Of a stretch of 25,182 nucleotides of DNA, positions 12,040-18,704 are shown in pieces. The stretch's first letter is position 1; every line of letters begins with the position of its first letter. The position numbers were made by a program, and so were the translations under genes. This stretch comes from Chloroflexota bacterium (GTDB lineage Bacteria; Chloroflexota; Anaerolineae; UBA4142). The DNA is taken from the NCBI GenBank assembly GCA_016199405.1, contig JACQGS010000297.1:1-25182 (forward strand). Reading direction: 5' to 3'. The notes under the pieces were generated by a model. It was not told the DNA's origin. It searched no databases and was given only the letters and a program-made list of their open reading frames with translations.

Positions 12040-14883
12040 CTATTTCGGCATGCCGGCAAGCGCGTTGTACGCCGGACGTCCCACGACATGAAAGGCGCCG
12101 ACCTCATGACTCATATCAGTAAAATCGAGATTCCACAGAATCGAAACGCCAACATAACCCATGCCTTTCATGATTTCGAACGCACGCACGAGCCATTGCG
12201 CTTGCTGGTCGAGCGTGATGAATTTCTCGTACTCATAGCCGGGTTTCGGCGCTGGGTCGACGCCCCAGCCAAATTCCGTGGGCCAAATTTGTTTGTTTGA
12301 ATCGCCGTACTTGACCATTACAGCGCGATACGCTTCCAGCGTCCCTTTGACAAAGAACGAGCGGTGATTATTAAACGAGTTGTTGCAGCCATTCGGTGTG
12401 CCGACGCCGGCATCCGGCGCGTTGCAAAAACCGCTCGGGTGCGCGCCGATCGCGTCCGAATATTGTTTCAATCCGTTTTGATACATTTGCTCCAAGAACA
12501 CCACATCATCAATCGCAGTTTCACTCATCACGCCGGTTGGCGTCGGCGCGCCGGAGACGACGACGAGGCGCGGGCATTTGGCTTTGATGTCCGTGTACGA
12601 GCGGCGCAACATATCCATATAGAGCGCGGCGGAAATTCCCTTGCCATGCCATTCGCTCAACAAGTTGTGTTCGTTCCATACTTCGATCGCGCCCAAGCCA
12701 TTATTGTTGCAAAAGAAAGAGCCCATGCCGCTCATAAAATCCGCGGCGTCTTGCATATTATCCGGCGGACCCGATCCGCCCGCGCCGCCATCCGCGCGCG
12801 ACCATTTCGGCGCGCAGACGACACTGAGCAGTACTTTGACGCCGCGCCCATTCGCCGCGTCCAAAAATCTACCGATCTGACTTAGATCGGCTTGCCCGCG
12901 CGATCCGGAAACGTCACACCACCGCACTTGAATCTTTGCCCATTTGAATCCCATGCCGGTAAGCAAACCCATTTCCGCGTTGGGATCCGCGTTCGTCCAA
13001 TTCATTTGCGCGCCATAATTGAACAAATTTTGCCCGGCGAAATTTGAAGCCGGCGCTTTGGGCGCTGCCGGCACGGCGGTTGGGCGCGGCGCGGGCGGTT
13101 GACCGGATGCAGAAGACGGATTGGTCGCCGCCACACTACTGCGGGCGACTTGAATCGTCACACTGCTGGCGGTGCCAGTGCCGGTTTGCCCAGCATCAAA
13201 TGAAAGCAACGCTTCGATTTTCGCGTCACCGGTCGTTTTGGGCGCCGTCCATTGTTGTTTGGGATCGCTGACCGTCGTCTTGCCAATCGACTGGTTGTTG
13301 ACGCGCCACACAATCGCGAGATTCCCTTTGAGGTTGGGCGATTGCAAATCGCGATACAGCTTGAGCGCGTCCCACACGCGCGGATCAATCGTGTCCGCGT
13401 TCAAATCGCGCAAGGCGACGCCGCGCAAATTGTATTGGAGCGCGAGGTTGAGTTTTTTGGAAATACTTTCCGCGTTTTCGATGACGACGGTGTGCAACAC
13501 GTTCTTGTTATCTTTGTACGTGAACGTGTACAGCCCGGTCGACGCGTCGAATTTGATGCCGCCGCTTTCGCGCAGGCGCGGCAAATCGAGTGTGGTTTTG
13601 GAATCCGGCGCGACGGTGGAGGGGATTTGGATCGGCCCCATCAGTTTGAGCGCGTTCGCGAAACTGACCGGCGCGTACGAATTTTCAAATTCATCGCGAC
13701 CTAAAACGGAAAAGTCGAGATGCAATTTGTATTGATCGATCTGTCCGACCGCCCATTGCAAATAGACGGAGACCGCGGAGGGCGTGCCGGCATACGCCGC
13801 GCGATCGGTCGGCAACGGAATCCGAACGATATCCGCCGAATGACTGATGCTTGCCCAATCGAAGGAACCCGTATCCCAAACTTCGGAGGAGCGTTGGACG
13901 GGCAACGCGAGGATCACGCCGAGAATTTTGTTTTTCGCATGCAACGCGTCGCCGAGTTCGCGCACGAACGTCGCAAAATCGCCGCGATAATCCGAGCCCA
14001 TGCCCTGATAATCCAGCGTGACGCCGGGATAAGCTTGATCGACCGTGAGATCGACAATCGCTTGAATGTGCGCCTTGCGCGAATCCGGATACCCGACGAC
14101 GTCTTCGACAATATCGGCGCGACGTTGATCGTTGATGAGATTGCTGAGGTTGGGCAGAACTTGCGCGTTATCGTTGGCGGGAATCGTCGGGAGATTGCCG
14201 GCGACGCTGGCGCCGTCGGCAACATAAAAACCAATCGGCGAAATTTCGGCAACGAGCGGCGTCGCTTGCGCCGGCAGCGCGTTTTTATCGGTTACATCCG
14301 CGGTGATGGTGGGAGGTTGCGCTTGAGTTTGCGCGACGATGACCCCCTGCGGAATCGACAGGGTGATGTAGGTTTCGATGCGTTGATCGCTGGTAAAAAT
14401 CTGGAACGGCAGTTTGCTCCATTTTTTTCCGTCGTAACCAAAAACCGTGAGCGTATTCAGCGGTTCAGAACCTTCGGGGATCGGCATCGAGAGGATCGCT
14501 TGCGCGGGCAGTTCACCTTGCAAACTGGGTTGATACAACGCGCTCTTGACGTCGAGTTTTGCCGGCAACGTTTTCGCGAGCGCATCTTTGAGAAATTGAT
14601 CGCGCGGCTTGGACGAGAGGCGAATGCCGACGTTATTGCGCACCGTGCCGCTGGGAATGGAAAATTGCGCACCGTCGGAAATGGAAACGCCGCCGCCGGC
14701 GGCGGGGCTGACACTGGTAAAACCCAACGAAAGAATCCGCTGGGGCAGAGACAGCGGGGGCAAGACGAGCGCGAAGACGATCATCAATGGAATCACAATC
14801 AGATTGATGAGCCACGCGCTCGCGCGCCCTTCAATCAGCGAATCGAGTGTTTGCAAAAGTGGATTCATTGGTTTAGAGACCAC
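12040..14883 (-). CDS. Large membrane-anchored protein with GH18-like and GH-A cellulase-like domains
   Basis: A 947-aa protein. One transmembrane segment (WLINLIVIPLMIVFALVLPP, about residues 24-43) suggests an N-terminal anchor. Next comes a beta-rich region, then a GH18/YaaH-like barrel (about 200-500, including HIQAIVDLTVDQAYPGVTLD and KNKILGVILALP). The GH18 DxxDxDxE position here reads GVTLDYQG, so the catalytic Glu appears to be missing. After a Pro/Ala linker, the last ~320 residues form a GH-A barrel with acid/base in IEVWNEHNLL and nucleophile in IWPTEFGWGVDP. GTG 14883 has GAGGAG nine bases upstream; the in-frame ATG at 14868 has none. It is probably a cell-envelope carbohydrate-active protein; substrate unknown. 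Confidence 0.8.
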   Translation of the reverse strand: MVSKPMNPLLQTLDSLIEGRASAWLINLIVIPLMIVFALVLPPLSLPQRILSLGFTSVSPAAGGGVSISDGAQFSIPSGTVRNNVGIRLSSKPRDQFLKDALAKTLPAKLDVKSALYQPSLQGELPAQAILSMPIPEGSEPLNTLTVFGYDGKKWSKLPFQIFTSDQRIETYITLSIPQGVIVAQTQAQPPTITADVTDKNALPAQATPLVAEISPIGFYVADGASVAGNLPTIPANDNAQVLPNLSNLINDQRRADIVEDVVGYPDSRKAHIQAIVDLTVDQAYPGVTLDYQGMGSDYRGDFATFVRELGDALHAKNKILGVILALPVQRSSEVWDTGSFDWASISHSADIVRIPLPTDRAAYAGTPSAVSVYLQWAVGQIDQYKLHLDFSVLGRDEFENSYAPVSFANALKLMGPIQIPSTVAPDSKTTLDLPRLRESGGIKFDASTGLYTFTYKDNKNVLHTVVIENAESISKKLNLALQYNLRGVALRDLNADTIDPRVWDALKLYRDLQSPNLKGNLAIVWRVNNQSIGKTTVSDPKQQWTAPKTTGDAKIEALLSFDAGQTGTGTASSVTIQVARSSVAATNPSSASGQPPAPRPTAVPAAPKAPASNFAGQNLFNYGAQMNWTNADPNAEMGLLTGMGFKWAKIQVRWCDVSGSRGQADLSQIGRFLDAANGRGVKVLLSVVCAPKWSRADGGAGGSGPPDNMQDAADFMSGMGSFFCNNNGLGAIEVWNEHNLLSEWHGKGISAALYMDMLRRSYTDIKAKCPRLVVVSGAPTPTGVMSETAIDDVVFLEQMYQNGLKQYSDAIGAHPSGFCNAPDAGVGTPNGCNNSFNNHRSFFVKGTLEAYRAVMVKYGDSNKQIWPTEFGWGVDPAPKPGYEYEKFITLDQQAQWLVRAFEIMKGMGYVGVSILWNLDFTDMSHEVGAFHVVGRPAYNALAGMPK

Positions 14884-14942
14884 GTTCGTTTACTCCTCAG
14901 CCCGCGCCACCAGTTGGCGAGCACAGAAACAAGATAAAAGTG

Positions 14943-14971
14943 ATTCTAGCATAGGCTCATTGAATCGCCAA
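14943..14971 (-). promoter_or_regulatory. Sigma70 promoter of the 947-aa hydrolase gene
   Basis: On the minus strand: TTGGCG (14971-14966), a 17-nt spacer, then TAGAAT (14948-14943). It lies about 60 nt upstream of the GTG start and just beyond the GH57 stop codon. Confidence 0.55.
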
Positions 14972-14972
14972 A

Positions 14973-17282
14973 TTATTCCTTATCCGGCAGACTCTTTAAC
15001 TCGATTTCCATTTCGATTTGCCGCGCCGCGCCCGGTGCGAGCCGCACATCCCACATCGGCAGCACGCACGACCCCTGATACACGCGCTCGAAGCCGGCTT
15101 CCGACAAACTGATCGTTTCGATCGGGGCGCGCCACAGGCGCGTCGCCCTTTTCATTTTCAAAATTATTTCGACCCCCAACCATTCATTGACCATCGCGAT
15201 TTGTTTCGCCGCGATCTCGCCGCGCGAATCGAGATACGCTTGCTCTCGTGCGAGACCGCCCGCGCGATAGTACGCATCGTCTGAATGCCCGGCGAGCAGC
15301 GCAAAGCAAAATTCCGCGCCGAAGCGAAGTGCAAGTGTCTGGGTGTGTGAGTTTGTGAGTATGTAAGTGATTGGCAGATGAGTCTCGCCCGCGCGGAGAA
15401 CAATCTGCTTCTCGACGCGCAGCGGCGCAAACACATCGCCCTGCCAAACGTGCCCATCACGCGACAACGCGACGACCAACGCTGGTTTTCCGCTTTTCGC
15501 TTTTTGCTTTTCGCTTTTTACTTTTGCCTTGTACTCCTGATCCACGAAATCGCCGAGCTCGCGATATTCCGCGCGCGCGAATTGCTCGAGCGTCGTCTCC
15601 GGCGCGAGAAAATGATCGATCAAGCCGACGCGGCGATGCCAATCGTACGTCAATAGTTTTTCCAGCCCGGCTTCTTTCGCGCGCACGACGGTCGAGTGAA
15701 TCGAATCGAGCCGGTTCGCTTCGCCCGGCAGTTGCACCGCGCCGCGCGTGGCGGCATCGTCGAGATCACGATGATAACCTTCGGCGCGCCGCGCAAGCGT
15801 ATTGACGAGATTTATTTTCTTGGCGCGCCAATCCCATTCGGTAATCGCGCCGCCGCGCGCCAGATCGAAATACAAATTCATCGCGCTGCCACTAACCAGA
15901 AGTTCGGCGCGGCTGTCTTTGTCGTAATCGCGCAATTCCCAATTCACCCACGCGCGCGTGCCCCGCGCGATTTGATCGGCGAGCATTTCGGCTTCAATCA
16001 AATGCGCATAGTCCGCGTGGCGAATGTGCGGCAGATAAATGCCGCCGAAAACGCCGTGCCAGTATGGGCAGTTGCATTGGGAAGCCCAGAGGTGAGAGAG
16101 GGCATCAGAGGGCGTTGAAGGCAGAGAGGATGCAGCGGGCGCGCCTTCTCCACCTTCTCTTGCCTTCTTCCCCTTCTGTGCCTTCTCAAGCCCTCTTATG
16201 CCTTCTAACGAATTTACTTTCTCGCTGACGTACAACATCTTCTTGTGCATCGCATTCACTTCCGGATACTTGATCAAAAAATTGCGCCAGAACGCGCCTT
16301 TGATGAAACGTAGAATGTCCTCACGCTTCTCGTCTTGCAACTGATGCTTGAGCCGCGCGAGATCGCCGGCGAGTTGCGCCGGCAACGCCCATTCGGTCAT
16401 CTCGTCGTAGGAAGTCGTCGGCAAGTAGATGCGACCGAGCGCGGGAAATTTTTTCTGGTATTCAGCCAGCGTAATCGTGTGCAGCCATTCGGCGTTTTGC
16501 TCTAATGCTTGAAAGAAATTCTCCATCCATGCGTTGGAAATTGGAAATTGGAGGTTAGAGGTTGGAGATTGGAAGTTGGAAGTTGGACTGCCCCAGCAAT
16601 GCTCGTACGTTTGGGGCCACAGCCCAAATTTTTCGCCGTCGTCGCCCATGACCGCGACGCGCGCGCCATCTTCGGTGGCTTGCGCGCGCAGCCACCCGAT
16701 TACTTCTTCGACCGGCGTCCACGGAATGGCATAGCGCAAATGCTTGGACGTGCCGAATATTTTTAGCGGCGTGCCTTGCTCTTCGGTCACATAATAGCCA
16801 AACAAATCGTCGTCACTCAAGCCGACGTATTTGAAATGCGTGTCGTCCACGAGCGTGTACTCGACGCCGGCATCGGCGATAGGTTTCGCGAGATGCGGCT
16901 CCCACACGCGCTCGGCAAGCCACAAGCCGCGTGCATCGTAGCCAAAATCCTTTTTCACCGCGCGCGTTAGCTTCAGAATCTGTCCGCGCTTGTCCGCGTC
17001 CGGGATCGCGGCGAGGATCGGTTCGTAATAGCCGCCAGTCATCAACTCGATTTGCCCGCGCGCGGCGAGCGCGCGGACGCGTTTGAGAAAATCCGGCTGC
17101 TGTGCCGCGATCCAATCGCGCAGGGGTCCGGTGTAATGCAACGCCAGCTTGATCGCGGGATGCCGTTCCAAAAGCGCGAGCATCGGCAAGTACGCTTTAG
17201 TGTACGCTTCCGCGAAAACAAAATCGAAATTGCCGACGGGCTGGTGGTTGTGGATCGCAAGCGCAAGGTGTATCTGTTTCAT
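14973..17282 (-). CDS. GH57 4-alpha-glucanotransferase / alpha-amylase-like, with in-frame repeat insertions
   Basis: This resembles the Thermococcus litoralis type 4-alpha-glucanotransferase, which transfers maltooligosaccharyl units. The GH57 barrel shows AIHNHQPVGNFDF (about residues 9-21), the nucleophile Glu in WLAERVWEPH (Glu124) and the acid/base Asp in VMGDDGEKFG (Asp214). QCNCPYWHGVFGGIYLPH (about 402-419) leads to the C-terminal beta domains. At 769 aa it is longer than the ~660-aa archaeal enzyme. Part of the excess is repeat-derived: about residues 232-250, 359-399 and 585-599. ATG 17282 lies 4 nt after the aldo/keto reductase stop, so the two are probably co-translated. Whether the enzyme is active with these insertions is unknown. 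Confidence 0.9.
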   Translation of the reverse strand: MKQIHLALAIHNHQPVGNFDFVFAEAYTKAYLPMLALLERHPAIKLALHYTGPLRDWIAAQQPDFLKRVRALAARGQIELMTGGYYEPILAAIPDADKRGQILKLTRAVKKDFGYDARGLWLAERVWEPHLAKPIADAGVEYTLVDDTHFKYVGLSDDDLFGYYVTEEQGTPLKIFGTSKHLRYAIPWTPVEEVIGWLRAQATEDGARVAVMGDDGEKFGLWPQTYEHCWGSPTSNFQSPTSNLQFPISNAWMENFFQALEQNAEWLHTITLAEYQKKFPALGRIYLPTTSYDEMTEWALPAQLAGDLARLKHQLQDEKREDILRFIKGAFWRNFLIKYPEVNAMHKKMLYVSEKVNSLEGIRGLEKAQKGKKAREGGEGAPAASSLPSTPSDALSHLWASQCNCPYWHGVFGGIYLPHIRHADYAHLIEAEMLADQIARGTRAWVNWELRDYDKDSRAELLVSGSAMNLYFDLARGGAITEWDWRAKKINLVNTLARRAEGYHRDLDDAATRGAVQLPGEANRLDSIHSTVVRAKEAGLEKLLTYDWHRRVGLIDHFLAPETTLEQFARAEYRELGDFVDQEYKAKVKSEKQKAKSGKPALVVALSRDGHVWQGDVFAPLRVEKQIVLRAGETHLPITYILTNSHTQTLALRFGAEFCFALLAGHSDDAYYRAGGLAREQAYLDSRGEIAAKQIAMVNEWLGVEIILKMKRATRLWRAPIETISLSEAGFERVYQGSCVLPMWDVRLAPGAARQIEMEIELKSLPDKE
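15333..15372. repeat. Octamer-periodic stretch inside the GH57 gene
   Basis: The plus strand reads GTGTCTGG, GTGTGTGA, GTTTGTGA, GTATGTAA, GTGATTGG: five degenerate 8-nt units. The protein here (ILTNSHTQTLALRFG) keeps the usual domain length as far as I recall, so it may be a replacement of native sequence or a chance periodicity. Confidence 0.45.
15491..15527. repeat. Heptamer array (CGCTTTT) inside the GH57 gene
   Basis: The plus strand reads CGCTTTT, CGCTTTT, TGCTTTT, CGCTTTT, TACTTTT: 7-nt units. Translated on the minus strand it gives a lysine-rich segment, AKVKSEKQKAKSGK, in a domain that otherwise has few lysines. Confidence 0.65.
16091..16210. repeat. CCTTCT-unit inverted repeat inserted in the GH57 gene
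   Basis: The right part (16142-16210) is seven CCTTCT-led units of 9-10 nt. The left part (16091-16133) contains AGAGGGCATCAGAGGGCGTTGAAGGC-like sequence that pairs with it. Together they form a long imperfect hairpin. The gene reads through in frame, giving a Gly/Glu/Ala/Ser/Pro-rich stretch at about residues 359-399. Confidence 0.75.
16534..16587. repeat. Heptamer array (TTGGAAN) inserted in the GH57 gene
   Basis: The units are TTGGAAA, TTGGAAA, TTGGAGG, TTAGAGG, TTGGAGA, TTGGAAG, TTGGAAG and TTGGA: 54 nt, an exact multiple of three. On the coding strand it gives the 7-residue protein repeat SPTSNFQ/SPTSNLQ/FPISNAW. It sits between CWG and WMENFF, which I expect to be nearly adjacent in relatives. 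Confidence 0.85.
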
Positions 17283-17286
17283 TTTT

Positions 17287-18147
17287 TTAGGCAAACAGCG
17301 GCTCGTATTGTTCCGACATCGCGCGCATGATCTTTGTCTGCTCCATCTCGCTCATCGGCGCAAAATTTTCCGCCGCGTTCAAAATATTTTCGATCAACCG
17401 CACGTCGCCGGCGCTGCACAAGCCGGTCACGCCGGCTTGCGAAAGCGCAAAGCGCAGCGCGTCGGCTTGCGTTGGCGCGTCATCGAAGGGATCGTACCAG
17501 GTATGATACGCATGCGCGCGTTCGCCCCACGGTTGCTTGCACCACGCTTTGATGATCATCGCGCCGAGATCGCGTTCGCGCACGATTCCTAGCAAGCGTT
17601 CTGCCTCGCGCCGATACGTTGCGTTTGCCCACAGCACCGGGTTGATGGGAAAGAGAACCGAATCGAAATCGAATTTGCTCAGCGCGTGCGCGTGCGTTGC
17701 CGCGATGTGCAAACCGTGCCCGGTGATACCGAGAAATCGCGTCAGCCCTTGCGCCTTTGCCTCGATCAGCGCTTCCAGCGCGCCGCCCGCGCCCAGCGCG
17801 GCATCTGCATCCTCGATGCTTCTCAGCGAATGCATTTGATACAAATCGAAATGATCGGTTTGCAAGCGGTCGAGCGAGCGGCGCAGTTCGTCCCACGCGC
17901 CCTGCTTCGTCCGCTCGAGCGTTTTGCATCCCAGGAAAAAATGGTCGCGATATTTCTGCATCCACGGACCCACGCGTAGTTCCGCCTCGCCGTACGACGG
18001 CGCGACATCAATGTGATTCACACCGTGCGCGAGCATCAACTCGAACGCGCGGTCGGCTTCTTTTTGCGTCACCTCGCCGAGCGCAGCCGTTCCAAAAATA
18101 ATCAGCGTGCTCTGATGTTTCGTGCGACCAAAGCGGCGGGTTTGCAT
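17287..18147 (-). CDS. Aldo/keto reductase family oxidoreductase
   Basis: Members of this family reduce carbonyls with NADPH in a TIM barrel. The catalytic tetrad can be placed: Asp and Tyr in NHIDVAPSYGEAE (about residues 44-56), Lys in LGCKTLERTK, His in LYQMHSLRS. A C-terminal SQAGVTGLCSAGDVRL segment matches the cofactor loop. I chose ATG 18147 (MQTRRFGRT) because TAAAGGAG stands 5 nt upstream. A longer frame upstream (Trp/Asp/Phe-rich) is translated repeat. It is 286 aa. The GH57 start follows after 4 nt. The substrate is unknown. Confidence 0.9.
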   Translation of the reverse strand: MQTRRFGRTKHQSTLIIFGTAALGEVTQKEADRAFELMLAHGVNHIDVAPSYGEAELRVGPWMQKYRDHFFLGCKTLERTKQGAWDELRRSLDRLQTDHFDLYQMHSLRSIEDADAALGAGGALEALIEAKAQGLTRFLGITGHGLHIAATHAHALSKFDFDSVLFPINPVLWANATYRREAERLLGIVRERDLGAMIIKAWCKQPWGERAHAYHTWYDPFDDAPTQADALRFALSQAGVTGLCSAGDVRLIENILNAAENFAPMSEMEQTKIMRAMSEQYEPLFA

Positions 18148-18159
18148 GGCAACTCCTTT

Positions 18160-18280
18160 AAAATCCCAAAAAGCCAAATCCCAAGTTCCAAAATCCCAAC
18201 GGTCCAATTCCCAATCCCAAAAAATCTTGCTCGTTTAGAATCTAGTAGTTTGGGATTTCGATGTTTGGGATTCGGGATTT
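18160..18280. repeat. ATCCCAA/TTGGGAT heptamer inverted-repeat array downstream of the four-helix gene
   Basis: The left arm (18160-18228) holds several ATCCCAA-like units with AAAAAGCCAAA and GTTCCAAAA variants. The right arm (18248-18280) holds TTTGGGATTT, TTTGGGATT and CGGGATTT. A ~20-nt unique loop separates them. The array begins exactly on the four-helix stop codon and ends at the Shine-Dalgarno of the aldo/keto reductase gene. Confidence 0.8.
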
Positions 18281-18647
18281 ACTTTGTATTTCGGTTTATC
18301 AACGTACTCAGGATATTGATCAACTCTGTATTTTCTTGTTCAAGCGCGCGTCCTTCCGGCGAATCAGCGCTTGCGGTGCAAATTACGCGAACCCAGTACC
18401 GTGCCTCGCGTGCTTCTTTACGCGAGATAGTCCATTTGTTCACGCGGTCTTTCGTTGTGCCTGCCCCATCCGCTTCCTCGACATTTGCACCAACCGAAGT
18501 CGCCGATTCGACCAATTGCCGCGCGGCAATCTGCGTTCCCAAATCTCGCGGCAGAGTTCGGACCCATTTAATCACATTCACCGAGAAAAGAAACGTCCGC
18601 TCCCGAATGTCATACGGCTTGCTTTGATTAATTTGCTTCTCTGCCAT
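18279..18647 (-). CDS. Four-helix-bundle protein (S23/TIGR02436 family)
   Basis: A 122-aa protein of the family first seen in 23S rRNA intervening sequences and related in fold to the Avd accessory protein of diversity-generating retroelements. Diagnostic words are LGTQIAARQLVESATSVGAN (about residues 36-55), VEEADGAGTTKDRVNKWTIS and RKEAREARYWVRVI, followed by a C-terminal helix ending NILSTLINRNTK. ATG 18647 has AAGGAGG four bases upstream. Its biochemical role is not established. There is no rRNA gene or reverse transcriptase nearby. It is poorer in gcgc words than its neighbours and sits between two heptamer-repeat arrays, consistent with arrival as a mobile unit. Confidence 0.88.
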   Translation of the reverse strand: MAEKQINQSKPYDIRERTFLFSVNVIKWVRTLPRDLGTQIAARQLVESATSVGANVEEADGAGTTKDRVNKWTISRKEAREARYWVRVICTASADSPEGRALEQENTELINILSTLINRNTK

Positions 18648-18663
18648 CACGCCTCCTTGCATG

Positions 18664-18704
18664 ATCTTGGTTTTTGGGGTTTGGCTTTTTGGAAGTTGGG
18701 ATTT
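18664..18704. repeat. Heptamer-type repeat array upstream of the four-helix gene
   Basis: TTGG-led units on the plus strand include TTTGGCTTTTTGG at 18680-18692. The same 13-nt word occurs inverted at 18166-18178 on the other side of the gene. The array ends immediately before the M20 dipeptidase stop codon (18705-18707). Confidence 0.7.

Noticed and set aside
13720..14937. A 405-codon open frame on the plus strand opposite the large hydrolase gene
   Set aside because: It is arginine-rich with no recognisable motif and is fully explained as the antisense shadow of a high-GC gene with clear domains.
16091..16210. CRISPR-like array
   Set aside because: Units are 9-10 nt with no spacers; no CRISPR repeats or cas genes occur anywhere in the window.
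18148..18207. N-terminal extension of the aldo/keto reductase (Trp/Asp/Phe-rich)
   Set aside because: It is translation of the ATCCCAA repeat array; the native start at 18147 has a strong Shine-Dalgarno.
18279..18647. Avd protein of a diversity-generating retroelement
   Set aside because: No reverse transcriptase, template repeat or variable-repeat target gene is seen in the window.
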